From NCBI GenBank assembly GCA_002707085.1, contig PALY01000061.1, positions 6,739 through 25,340 of the forward strand: a stretch of 18,602 nt of DNA. Direction: 5' to 3'. Of this stretch, positions 1-7,169 are shown one piece after another. The first letter of the stretch is position 1, and the number at the start of each line of letters is the position of its first letter. The DNA comes from Deltaproteobacteria bacterium. Its GTDB lineage: Bacteria > Myxococcota_A > UBA796. Made by a program: the position numbers and the translations under genes. Under the pieces are notes generated by a model, which did not search any database, was not told the DNA's origin, and worked only from the letters and a program-made list of their open reading frames with translations.

Positions 1-2328
1 TTGGGACATGCCCTGATCGAAGAGGATCCCAGTCAAGCGCGATGGGCATTTCTCAAGGCATTGAGAGGCATTCGTTTCCCTTCTCAGATTCCCACCAATC
101 ATGGTGCCACCCCAGCCATCATCCAGGCTCTGGGTACACTCTTCCCCAAGGGTGACGATGCCTGGGAGCGTGAATTGGTTCACTTCCTTTCGGAGGGAAC
201 CGCTGATGTACACGGCTATGACGAACTCGCGATGGTTGAGCAGGCAGGAGTTGCCCTCGCACAAGTCCATCTGGAAAGGCACGACCGAAATGCAGCACAC
301 GGAATTCTTGTTGATCTATTAGAACGGGCGCGTGGCTTTCAGGTGCGTGGCCCCATGCAGGAAGCCGTACTCTTGCTCGCGCGCATCGAAGTGGATTTGG
401 GCCATCACGATGATGCCGAACGACGTCTACGAACACTTCGGTATGATCCAAGGCCCGTTTCAGATCGAGCCCGATTGCTTATCGGAACCATTGCAGCTTC
501 ACGACAAGAGCCATGGTGTGAAGACACATTAGAAGAGTGTACGACCAGCCTGGTCAACCCGGCTGATCGATGTGAAGCCATGTTGCTGTTGGGTGAACGT
601 CTCTTGCTGCGTGAACAACATGAACGAGCCTCCGCACTGTTTCTAGAAGTCACAGAAATTGCATCAGGAATCAACAACGACCAACTACAGTCCCGCGCCA
701 TTCTGGGGGCTGGAGATGTCCAACGTTCGAAAGGTGATTTCAACTCTGCGGCTTCCAGCTACCAAGAGGCCCGCCAGTTGGCAGGCTCCAATCCAGAGTT
801 GTTGCAGCGCGTTTTGATTCGCCGCGGCGATCTGTTCCGAGCGAAGGGAGATCACGAAACGGCCCTGCAAGACTACAGCCGTGCAGCCGATACATACGCC
901 TCTCTTGGATTGCCCATTCGCGAAGCCTGGGCGCGCTTAAGAATGGCTCAACTCGGCTCAGAAGGTGCCGCTGAAAAAGCGCACCAACTATTCAAATCTG
1001 TTGACCACGCAGCCGGGGTTGCTGCTGCGGATGCCATCAGTGGTATGCCTGCCCGAAGTCTCGACTGGCACCTTAATCGCGCAGCGGATCACGCCAGAGA
1101 TCGCGCCAATGCCCAACGCGCCAGACCACCACTGACTCGAGCAGACGCAGAACGCCCCGAACGCCGAATCGGCGCTCACCGAATGGCCATTGCAGCATGC
1201 AGTTTGCGGGTCGTTGAACACCTTGCAACCGAACTGGACACGCTCTCCAAAACACTTGATTTGTCGAGTCCAAGAGGTACGGATCCAAACCTTGCTCGAT
1301 TCATTGCTGCAGCCGATCTATTGAGTTCTCATCGTTCGTATGAGGCAGCCGAAGTTCTTCTACGACACTTGCTTACAGTCCGGGTTGGAGGAAGCGCCAA
1401 GCTTGCCCTTATTGGCGCCATGGCCCGATCGCCCAACGCCGCACTTGTCGACGGTTTATTGGAAGCACTTGAAGGTGGACATGATCCCAATGGAACGGCC
1501 GCTGCAGCCGATGTACTCGGCCTGCGTAGAGAACCTGTTGCGTTGGATGCACTGAAGCGATTGGCCGCTCCAGGCTCCAATCCAACCATCCGAAAAGCGG
1601 CCATCACAGCACTCGGAAGAATCGGCGACATTTCTGCAATCGATCATCTTCTTCCAGCATTGGATGAACCCGATTTGGCTGAAGAAACATCCATCGCCCT
1701 TCTGCTTCTGGGCGAATGGCAAGGCGTCGACTACCAAGCACAAGCATTGGCCTCGCCTCGACCGGGCATGTCTCGTTCCCTGGGTGAAATCGTCGGCCGG
1801 TATGGTGGACCCAATTACCTATTGCTCCTCTTCCGTTCTGCGGACATTGAAGGCGCTGCAGGCTTGGGCGCCCTCCAAGGCCTCGGATACCTGGGAGACC
1901 CAAGGGCTGTGCCTCGGCTCATCGAAGCCACAGCAAGTCGGGAACAATCCAAAGCTCGCGTGGCCTCTGGCGCATTAGAATTGCTCACGGGACATCACGA
2001 AGATCCGGAGGAAAGCCTCTTAAGGAATCGATGGACTCAATGGTGGGACGAACACAGTCAGCACTTCGAAGAAGGGTACCGGTACCGTCACGGAAGACTC
2101 ATGGATCCAGGCCTATTGCTTGACCGAATGTCTCATGATGACCCCATGGTACGGCGTTCCACCTACGATGAGTTGGTGATCGCGTCCGGACAGCGTCTTC
2201 CATTCGACGCCGAAGGGCCATACCGGGTTCAACTTCAGCACATCTCAGAATGGCGCACCTGGTGGGCTGAAAACCAAGGGCGCTTTCCAACAGGTCGATG
2301 GACATTCCATGGAGAGCAAGTCGGATAA
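1..2328 (+). CDS. TPR/HEAT-repeat protein, 5'-truncated by the window edge
   Basis: The open frame runs from base 1 to a TAA at 2326-2328. The TTG at base 1 is only the window edge, so the protein very probably extends upstream. At least 775 residues are visible. Residues about 75-320 are helical and read as tetratricopeptide repeats (clear A-x-x-x-G-D and G-D-x-x-x-A-x-x-x-Y/F patterns near 237-256 and 276-300). Residues about 465-665 are HEAT-like repeats with the G-D-x-x-A-(I/V)-x-x-L-(I/L) signature at 542-551 and 632-641. The C-terminus carries two W-x-x-W-W motifs, at 677-682 and 751-755. No catalytic motif, signal peptide or membrane segment is visible in this part. TPR and HEAT modules are protein-protein scaffolds; the partner is unknown. 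The gene converges on the J-domain gene with 17 nt between stop codons, so it is not in that operon. Confidence is high for a real repeat protein and low for any specific role. Confidence 0.85.
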   Translation: MGHALIEEDPSQARWAFLKALRGIRFPSQIPTNHGATPAIIQALGTLFPKGDDAWERELVHFLSEGTADVHGYDELAMVEQAGVALAQVHLERHDRNAAHGILVDLLERARGFQVRGPMQEAVLLLARIEVDLGHHDDAERRLRTLRYDPRPVSDRARLLIGTIAASRQEPWCEDTLEECTTSLVNPADRCEAMLLLGERLLLREQHERASALFLEVTEIASGINNDQLQSRAILGAGDVQRSKGDFNSAASSYQEARQLAGSNPELLQRVLIRRGDLFRAKGDHETALQDYSRAADTYASLGLPIREAWARLRMAQLGSEGAAEKAHQLFKSVDHAAGVAAADAISGMPARSLDWHLNRAADHARDRANAQRARPPLTRADAERPERRIGAHRMAIAACSLRVVEHLATELDTLSKTLDLSSPRGTDPNLARFIAAADLLSSHRSYEAAEVLLRHLLTVRVGGSAKLALIGAMARSPNAALVDGLLEALEGGHDPNGTAAAADVLGLRREPVALDALKRLAAPGSNPTIRKAAITALGRIGDISAIDHLLPALDEPDLAEETSIALLLLGEWQGVDYQAQALASPRPGMSRSLGEIVGRYGGPNYLLLLFRSADIEGAAGLGALQGLGYLGDPRAVPRLIEATASREQSKARVASGALELLTGHHEDPEESLLRNRWTQWWDEHSQHFEEGYRYRHGRLMDPGLLLDRMSHDDPMVRRSTYDELVIASGQRLPFDAEGPYRVQLQHISEWRTWWAENQGRFPTGRWTFHGEQVG

Positions 2329-2341
2329 GCGTCGCGAATGA

Positions 2342-2357
2342 CGGATCAGACGATCCG
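2342..2357. terminator. Weak hairpin between convergent genes
   Basis: A 6-bp GC-containing stem with a 4-base loop (CGGATC-AGAC-GATCCG) lies just past the TPR/HEAT stop codon and overlaps the stop codon of the J-domain gene. On the + strand it is followed only by a short CAATTT, and no U-tract exists on the - strand. It could help terminate the + transcript, but the evidence is the hairpin alone. Confidence 0.25.
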
Positions 2358-2918
2358 CAATTTGTAGGGATTCTTGGTTTCGGCGGCTTGCTTCGTCGAA
2401 GCACCCTTCGCCTTGGTCAACCATTCCTTCATGATCTCGTTGTCTGGCTCAAAGTTGAGCGCAAACTGGATGTTCATGACACAGCCCTTGTAGTTCTTGT
2501 CGTCCCAATCCTTAAGCGCCATGTGCCAGTACTTTTCGGCTTTGGGATGAGAAGCCGCATGCTCCGGACTTTCTGCTTTTAGTCTCTCTTTTTCAGCCTG
2601 TTCCAACGCTTCATCGGTCATCCGAAGAATACCTGCCTTCAATACTTCATCGTACTGGGCGCGTTTGTCTGGATCCCCAAGGGTTTCCCCAGCTTCCTTC
2701 ACTCGCTGAAAAATGACGCTGGCCATACTGCTGAGTTCAGAATCACTCAACGGATTCACTCGATCTGGGTGCCAATCCTTGCTTGCCGTTCGGATGGCAG
2801 GCTCTATCTCACCCTGTGCGCAGTTATTATCCAAACGCAGCAGCCGGTAATAGTCGAGTTCATCCACTATTCCGTGCAAGGTCGTAAATTTGATTTTGAT
2901 CCGCACCTTGGCGTCCAT
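2346..2918 (-). CDS. J-domain (DnaJ-like) protein with C-terminal TPR-like segment
   Basis: A predicted Hsp70 co-chaperone of 190 residues. The J domain spans about residues 21-93. It starts with the helix-I DYYRLL motif, has the essential HPD tripeptide at 50-52 and ends with a helix-IV-like DPDKRAQYDEV. Residues about 125-170 resemble a TPR hairpin (a repeated pattern of A, W/Y and a terminal EPDN). The Gly/Phe region, zinc-finger and CTD of classical DnaJ are absent, so this is a specialised J protein, not the housekeeping DnaJ. I place the start at the ATG at 2918 because AGGAGG lies 4 nt upstream; an in-frame upstream ATG at 2945 has no such site. It follows the Hsp70 gene by 34 nt and is last in the five-gene set. 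The HPD should stimulate ATP hydrolysis by an Hsp70, and the adjacent Hsp70 is the obvious candidate (inferred). Confidence 0.9.
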   Translation of the reverse strand: MDAKVRIKIKFTTLHGIVDELDYYRLLRLDNNCAQGEIEPAIRTASKDWHPDRVNPLSDSELSSMASVIFQRVKEAGETLGDPDKRAQYDEVLKAGILRMTDEALEQAEKERLKAESPEHAASHPKAEKYWHMALKDWDDKNYKGCVMNIQFALNFEPDNEIMKEWLTKAKGASTKQAAETKNPYKLRIV

Positions 2919-2928
2919 GGTGCCTCCT
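2912..2928 (-). promoter_or_regulatory. Strong Shine-Dalgarno that decides the J-protein start
   Basis: On the - strand AGGAGG precedes the ATG at 2918 by 4 nt. It favours the 190-residue product over the 199-residue alternative starting at 2945. Confidence 0.7.
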
Positions 2929-2952
2929 GATGTCACAGTGTACACCGACGAA

Positions 2953-4650
2953 CTACTTCATCAACTCATCGGTTTCTAGTTCAAGGTCATTTGAGTCGTC
3001 GTCTAAATCCCACTCGAGCGCTTCAGACGGAGACACCTCCGCTGAGGCAGGCTCAGCTGTAGGCTCTATGTCTCCTGAATTTTTCGCTTCAGATGATTCG
3101 TTTGAAAACCTCAACTCCTCTACTTGCTCGGGCGAGAGACTCGACGTGGCTTCTACACGAATTTCTTTGGTGGCACCGGTACCTGAAGAGGTCGCGGTGA
3201 CATTCACCATGCCATTGGAGTCAATATTGAAGGTTACCCGCACCCTGGCGTGGCCCCTTGGCCCTTCTGGTAAACCATCGAGAATGAAGTCCCCAAGCAT
3301 GTAATTCCGACGAGCTTCTCTCTCGTCCCCTTGGTGAATTCGAATCTTCACTTGGGTTTGGTTGTCTTTTGCCGTGTGAAACACCTTGGAAGCCATGGTT
3401 GGGATTGGGGTGTTTCGAGTAATCAAGGGTTCAATAAACCCACCCACGGTGGCCACACCCAAAGTTTGTGATGTCACATCCAAAAGTACAGGTGCTGGTT
3501 CTTCAGACACCTCGGTCAAACGGGATCCCTGGATGGCCGCCCCCAGCGCAACAACCTCATCGGGGTTGATGTAATCAATGGGTTCTTCGCCAAAATATTG
3601 ACCAACCGCTTCTTTGATGATCGGGAATCGGGTCATTCCGCCCACCAAAACGATTCCATCGATTTGGGCCGGAGAGAGTCCTGCCTGGGCCAGAGCATCA
3701 TCACAAACCACAAACGTCCGCTGAATCATTGGCATGCAAATCTTGTGCGCCATCACCCGATTGAGACCCGCATCCACATCTTCTGGCTTGCCTTCAGCCG
3801 TCCGGGCCAAACCTGGAATCTTGATGCTCGCTTCCAGTCCTTCCCCCAACTGGTGCTTGAGCTTTTCTGCCGCCTGCATCAGTCGAACCGTCGAATCATG
3901 ACCCGTCGGTATGGGTGACCCGCCAGCAGCCTCATGACTTTTTCGAATATGCGTAGCAATGGCGGCATCAAAGTCATCGCCACCCAAAAAGGTATCGCCT
4001 GCTGTAGCGACCACTTCAATGAGATCGTCGCCCAAGTGTAAAACCGACACATCAAAAGTACCGCCACCCAAATCGTAGACCACGATCCGTTGGTTTTTTT
4101 GCTCGTGATAGCCGTAGGCCATCGCAGCAGCCGTAGGCTCATTGATGATTCGAATACAATTCACGTTTGCGATTGTTGCTGCATCCCGGGTGGCCTGTCG
4201 CTGATGATCGTTAAAGTAGGCAGGCACGGTAATGACCGCATTCTCCACCTTTTCTCCGGTGCTTCGTTCCGCAATGCCGACCATGTGCGTCAGGATGTGG
4301 GCCGACATTTCCTGGGCTGTATACGTGTTTCCACGAATCCGAAGACGGGCATCACCGTTTTCACCTTCGCTGATTCCCCAACCCACCTGCGTACGGAGCC
4401 GTTGCGTCTCCTCGTCATTGTAGCGACGCCCAATCAAGCGCTTCACGCTCGCGATGGTCGTATCGGGCGCGTAGTTCAACTGCTGGCGCGCCACTTGACC
4501 CACCACAGGCTGATCACCGCTACCCAATGCCACAACAGATGGCTGTAGGTTCCTGCCACCGCCATCCAACAATACTTTCGGGCCATCGGGACCCATCAAG
4601 GCAACCACCGAGTTCGATGTGCCCAGATCAATGCCGACGGTGATTCCCAT
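2953..4650 (-). CDS. Hsp70/DnaK-family chaperone lacking the C-terminal lid
   Basis: An ATP-dependent Hsp70 paralogue of 565 residues. The nucleotide-binding domain is intact: phosphate-1 loop GIDLGTSNS (6-14), Lys70, the TVPAYFND segment (141-148), Glu171 in NEPTAAA, phosphate-2 loop DLGGGTFDV (193-201) and adenosine loop LVGGMTRFP (335-343). These match E. coli DnaK Lys70, Glu171 and Thr199 almost position for position. The interdomain linker (VLLDVT, 388-393) and substrate-binding beta-domain (about 393-505) follow. E. coli DnaK is about 638 residues with a helical lid; here only about 55 residues follow the beta-domain. They are rich in Ser, Glu and Asp and end in an acidic tail, so the lid is missing. 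The ATG at 4650 has GAGAGGGG about 6 nt upstream, 12 nt after the preceding stop. With the J protein it forms an Hsp70/Hsp40 pair. It is unlikely to be the housekeeping DnaK; its substrate is unknown. Confidence 0.95.
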   Translation of the reverse strand: MGITVGIDLGTSNSVVALMGPDGPKVLLDGGGRNLQPSVVALGSGDQPVVGQVARQQLNYAPDTTIASVKRLIGRRYNDEETQRLRTQVGWGISEGENGDARLRIRGNTYTAQEMSAHILTHMVGIAERSTGEKVENAVITVPAYFNDHQRQATRDAATIANVNCIRIINEPTAAAMAYGYHEQKNQRIVVYDLGGGTFDVSVLHLGDDLIEVVATAGDTFLGGDDFDAAIATHIRKSHEAAGGSPIPTGHDSTVRLMQAAEKLKHQLGEGLEASIKIPGLARTAEGKPEDVDAGLNRVMAHKICMPMIQRTFVVCDDALAQAGLSPAQIDGIVLVGGMTRFPIIKEAVGQYFGEEPIDYINPDEVVALGAAIQGSRLTEVSEEPAPVLLDVTSQTLGVATVGGFIEPLITRNTPIPTMASKVFHTAKDNQTQVKIRIHQGDEREARRNYMLGDFILDGLPEGPRGHARVRVTFNIDSNGMVNVTATSSGTGATKEIRVEATSSLSPEQVEELRFSNESSEAKNSGDIEPTAEPASAEVSPSEALEWDLDDDSNDLELETDELMK

Positions 4651-4662
4651 GGAGACCCCTCT

Positions 4663-5442
4663 CTATTCGGAAGATATCAACTCGCGCAGGATTTGGCCCA
4701 TCTCAGCGTGAATTGCTCCGTTGCTGGCCAATAATCTTGGACGCTCAAGATCAAGCTTTCCACCTTCCATATCGGTGACCCGTCCACCCGCTTCCTGCAC
4801 CAGTAAAACGCCTGCTGCGATATCCCATGGGTTCAAATTAAATTCCCAATACCCGTCCACCTGACCCCGGGCGAGCGCCACAAAATCCATCGCTGCAGCA
4901 CCGGCTCTCCGAAGCCCTTGGCCAGCAATCATGAAGGCACGAACGTAGCGCAAATACCGATCTGCAGCCTCGCGCCTGTCGTATGCAAACCCCGTAACCA
5001 GAAGGGATTTGTCCAAGGAATCTGTTGAGGAGACGTGCAATCGTTCGTCACCACACCAAGCGCCCGAACCAAGACGGGCTGTATAGGCAAGCCCGTTAAC
5101 GGCATCGAATACACACCCAGCCGTCAATACGCCATCCACTTCCAGACCAATGCTTACCGCATAGCTTGGGTATCCATGTACAAAATTGGTGGTACCATCC
5201 AAGGGGTCCACAATCCACCGTGTTTTTGCGTCCCAAGCACCGCCACCCTCTTCCGCCAAAATGGGAATGTCGGGTGTCTCACGGGTCAAATGCTCTCGAA
5301 TGGCGGCTTCTGCGGCCAGGTCAATCTGGGTGACCAAATCAATCACACCCTTGTGCTGAATGTTCAATCCGCCACTCTTGGAATCACGAATGATTTCCGC
5401 AGCGCGTCTTGCCGCAGCCTCTGCTACCTGGACTTCACCCAC
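4663..5442 (-). CDS. Inositol-monophosphatase family phosphatase (SuhB-like)
   Basis: A Mg2+-dependent phosphomonoesterase of the IMPase superfamily, 259 residues, the usual size for the family. The metal site is complete: ILAEEGG at 61-67 (Glu64 metal ligand), the DPLDGTTNF signature at 79-87, and NPWDIAAG at 204-211 carrying the C-terminal metal-binding Asp207. Members hydrolyse inositol phosphates, but relatives also act on histidinol phosphate, fructose 1,6-bisphosphate or PAP, or act with the transcription machinery as SuhB does. The sequence does not decide between these. The GTG start at 5442 shares one base with the TAG stop of the upstream pseudokinase gene, which suggests translational coupling; no strong Shine-Dalgarno is visible. 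It sits between the pseudokinase and the Hsp70 genes. Confidence is high for the family, low for the substrate. Confidence 0.93.
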   Translation of the reverse strand: MGEVQVAEAAARRAAEIIRDSKSGGLNIQHKGVIDLVTQIDLAAEAAIREHLTRETPDIPILAEEGGGAWDAKTRWIVDPLDGTTNFVHGYPSYAVSIGLEVDGVLTAGCVFDAVNGLAYTARLGSGAWCGDERLHVSSTDSLDKSLLVTGFAYDRREAADRYLRYVRAFMIAGQGLRRAGAAAMDFVALARGQVDGYWEFNLNPWDIAAGVLLVQEAGGRVTDMEGGKLDLERPRLLASNGAIHAEMGQILRELISSE

Positions 5443-7136
5443 TAGGTTCCCGAACAGGTCAGCGTCGAACCTGACTTGGCACAGATGACGGTCGTTGCTG
5501 TTCGTAGCCGTACCGCATTGCTGGCTTCATCAATCGTGATCTTGCACGTGGTCTCATATGCAAATTTCCGGCGCTGCATACCTACAATACGACCCGTTTG
5601 GCCGTCCCCACATTCAAGCACAGCTTCTGCTCCCATCACCTTGAAAGTCACCTCAAAAGGACCTGCGGGTGTGGGTGCGGGTGTGGGTGCTGGAGTGGGT
5701 GTACGTTTTGCAGCAGGACGGGCCGTTGTGGTCTTTTTCGTGCGCGTCCGTGTTTTCTCACGTTTCTTGACCGGTTTGGGAGGAGGAGCTTTGGCTTCTG
5801 CGGGTTCTTCTTTTACCTCCTGCACCTCCACGGCTGCAGGTTCAGGGCTTTGCCTTACCTTCAGCACATACCAGGCCGCGCCCCCCACCAAGGTGGCCAA
5901 AAACACCAGAAGAAACAACACCACGCCAATCAATATCGGAACCCACGGCACCGATTTTCCAGGGGTTTTTTGCTTCCGCGTGGGCGGTGGTCCCGTCCGT
6001 CCGACAGAAGCAATGGGCGGAGGACTTGATGGTACAGGTGCCGAAGCCCCAGGAGACGATGCAACCGCCACAGGAGAAGGTGGAGGAGGTCCACCAGCTT
6101 TGGGGGCTGGAGGCGTAGGCGGTGCGGCCGGACCTTCTTCGGTTTCGCGCAATTTCGAAATTGCTTTCTTCAGTTCCTCATCTTGGGGCTTGCCCGAAAT
6201 CGTTGCATCCGGAGACCAGGGAACTTCGTCTGGATACGGCTCGTTCACACTCCGCATCATGGGACTCAGCTTGGGTGGTTCGGGAACCGAAGGCGGTGTT
6301 CGCTGACGCTCTTCTCGATTGAACATCTGGGCTTCGCCCAAATAATCTTCTCCGTCATCGAGCATCGCATCGATCTTGTCGCGACTCCAAAATGCCGTAC
6401 ATTCTCCCTTTGCTGCAGCCGATTGCCGGCGGCGTGAATATTGCCCCGTTTGGTTGAATACGCGACCCAACTCTGCGGGTCCAGACAACACCTCTTCCAC
6501 GCTCGGCGTGGAACTGGAAACACCCGCTTGAGCCGCCATGGCACCTTTGGCCCATTGCTCCACACTGGCACCCCCCAACTGTGCCGCCACCTCCGACAAA
6601 ATATTCGCTACATCCAATGCAGCCGGTCTTTCAGGGGGCTCATAGGCCAACATGGAACATAGAAAGTGAATGACGGGATCACGCCCTTTCAGGTCATCCA
6701 TATCGCTCCAGTCAATCGCCAAAAGGCGATCAACGATTGCATCATCGTGTCCGTCTCGGTCTTTGGGGACCACACCCATCGGTTCATTTGAAAGGGCAGC
6801 GTGAAGAACAACCCCCAGGCCATACACATCGGTAGCAGCCCCTTGCTGATGTTCCTCCGGCGCCCGTCCGCTGTTTCGTTGCGTCCCGTAGCCCTCAAGA
6901 CTGACCGAGCCATTGGGGGCCACAAATACATCTCCTGGCTTGATGTCACCATGGACCGCATTGTCTTCTTCAGCGATCGTCAAAATCTCGGCCAAACAAG
7001 CAATGATCTCAAGCGCAACACCGATGGGCAAAACGCCTTGCTCCAGTAGCTTGCTCAACGGTCGGCCCGGTGGCTTTCCTTCATCGTTAAGGATCTGCCC
7101 CTGGCTTCCAGGTTCTCGCGTGTAATACCAGTTCAC
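5442..7136 (-). CDS. Membrane-anchored Ser/Thr-kinase-like protein, probable pseudokinase
   Basis: A 564-residue protein whose first about 190 residues resemble only the C-lobe of a Hanks-type kinase. HGDIKPGD (62-69) corresponds to the catalytic loop, RAPEE (91-95) to the APE motif and DVYGLGVVL (103-111) to subdomain IX. The glycine loop and ATP-anchoring Lys are absent. The catalytic-loop Asn is Asp, and the DFG position reads EGY (81-83). Catalysis is therefore doubtful, and a pseudokinase scaffold is the better call. A long Pro/Ala-rich linker (about 280-395) leads to one membrane helix (about 397-426), then a Lys/Arg/Pro/Thr-rich spacer with an APTP repeat. The C-terminal domain (about 492-564) has four Cys (509, 531, 552, 561), fitting disulphides outside the membrane. 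Topology is inferred as N-in. The GTG at 7136 follows GGAG by 8 nt; the gatB stop is in the same frame upstream, so no N-lobe can be hidden there. Confidence 0.88.
   Translation of the reverse strand: MNWYYTREPGSQGQILNDEGKPPGRPLSKLLEQGVLPIGVALEIIACLAEILTIAEEDNAVHGDIKPGDVFVAPNGSVSLEGYGTQRNSGRAPEEHQQGAATDVYGLGVVLHAALSNEPMGVVPKDRDGHDDAIVDRLLAIDWSDMDDLKGRDPVIHFLCSMLAYEPPERPAALDVANILSEVAAQLGGASVEQWAKGAMAAQAGVSSSTPSVEEVLSGPAELGRVFNQTGQYSRRRQSAAAKGECTAFWSRDKIDAMLDDGEDYLGEAQMFNREERQRTPPSVPEPPKLSPMMRSVNEPYPDEVPWSPDATISGKPQDEELKKAISKLRETEEGPAAPPTPPAPKAGGPPPPSPVAVASSPGASAPVPSSPPPIASVGRTGPPPTRKQKTPGKSVPWVPILIGVVLFLLVFLATLVGGAAWYVLKVRQSPEPAAVEVQEVKEEPAEAKAPPPKPVKKREKTRTRTKKTTTARPAAKRTPTPAPTPAPTPAGPFEVTFKVMGAEAVLECGDGQTGRIVGMQRRKFAYETTCKITIDEASNAVRLRTATTVICAKSGSTLTCSGT
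5652..5702 (-). repeat. Low-complexity Ala/Pro/Thr repeat in the pseudokinase spacer
   Basis: A GGGTGT/GGGTGC-type tandem pattern on the + strand encodes the APTP repeats at residues about 480-491 of the pseudokinase. It links the basic juxtamembrane stretch to the Cys-containing C-terminal domain. Such tracts can vary in length by slippage. Confidence 0.55.
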
Positions 7137-7169
7137 TTCAATGACTCCGCACCACGAATTGATACCATG

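Noticed and set aside
2953..4650. Housekeeping dnaK
   Set aside because: The lid is missing, grpE and full dnaJ are absent nearby, and the partner is a specialised J protein, so I left the gene symbol blank.
5660..5700. CRISPR-like or VNTR array at the GGGTGT repeats
   Set aside because: The units are 6-12 bases with no spacers and encode an APTP spacer in frame; it is low-complexity coding DNA.
5476..6306. Long + strand frames opposite the pseudokinase gene (276 and 143 codons)
   Set aside because: They mirror the low-complexity Pro/Ala/Thr coding of the - strand gene; the products are Gly/Val/Ser or Cys-rich with no motif.
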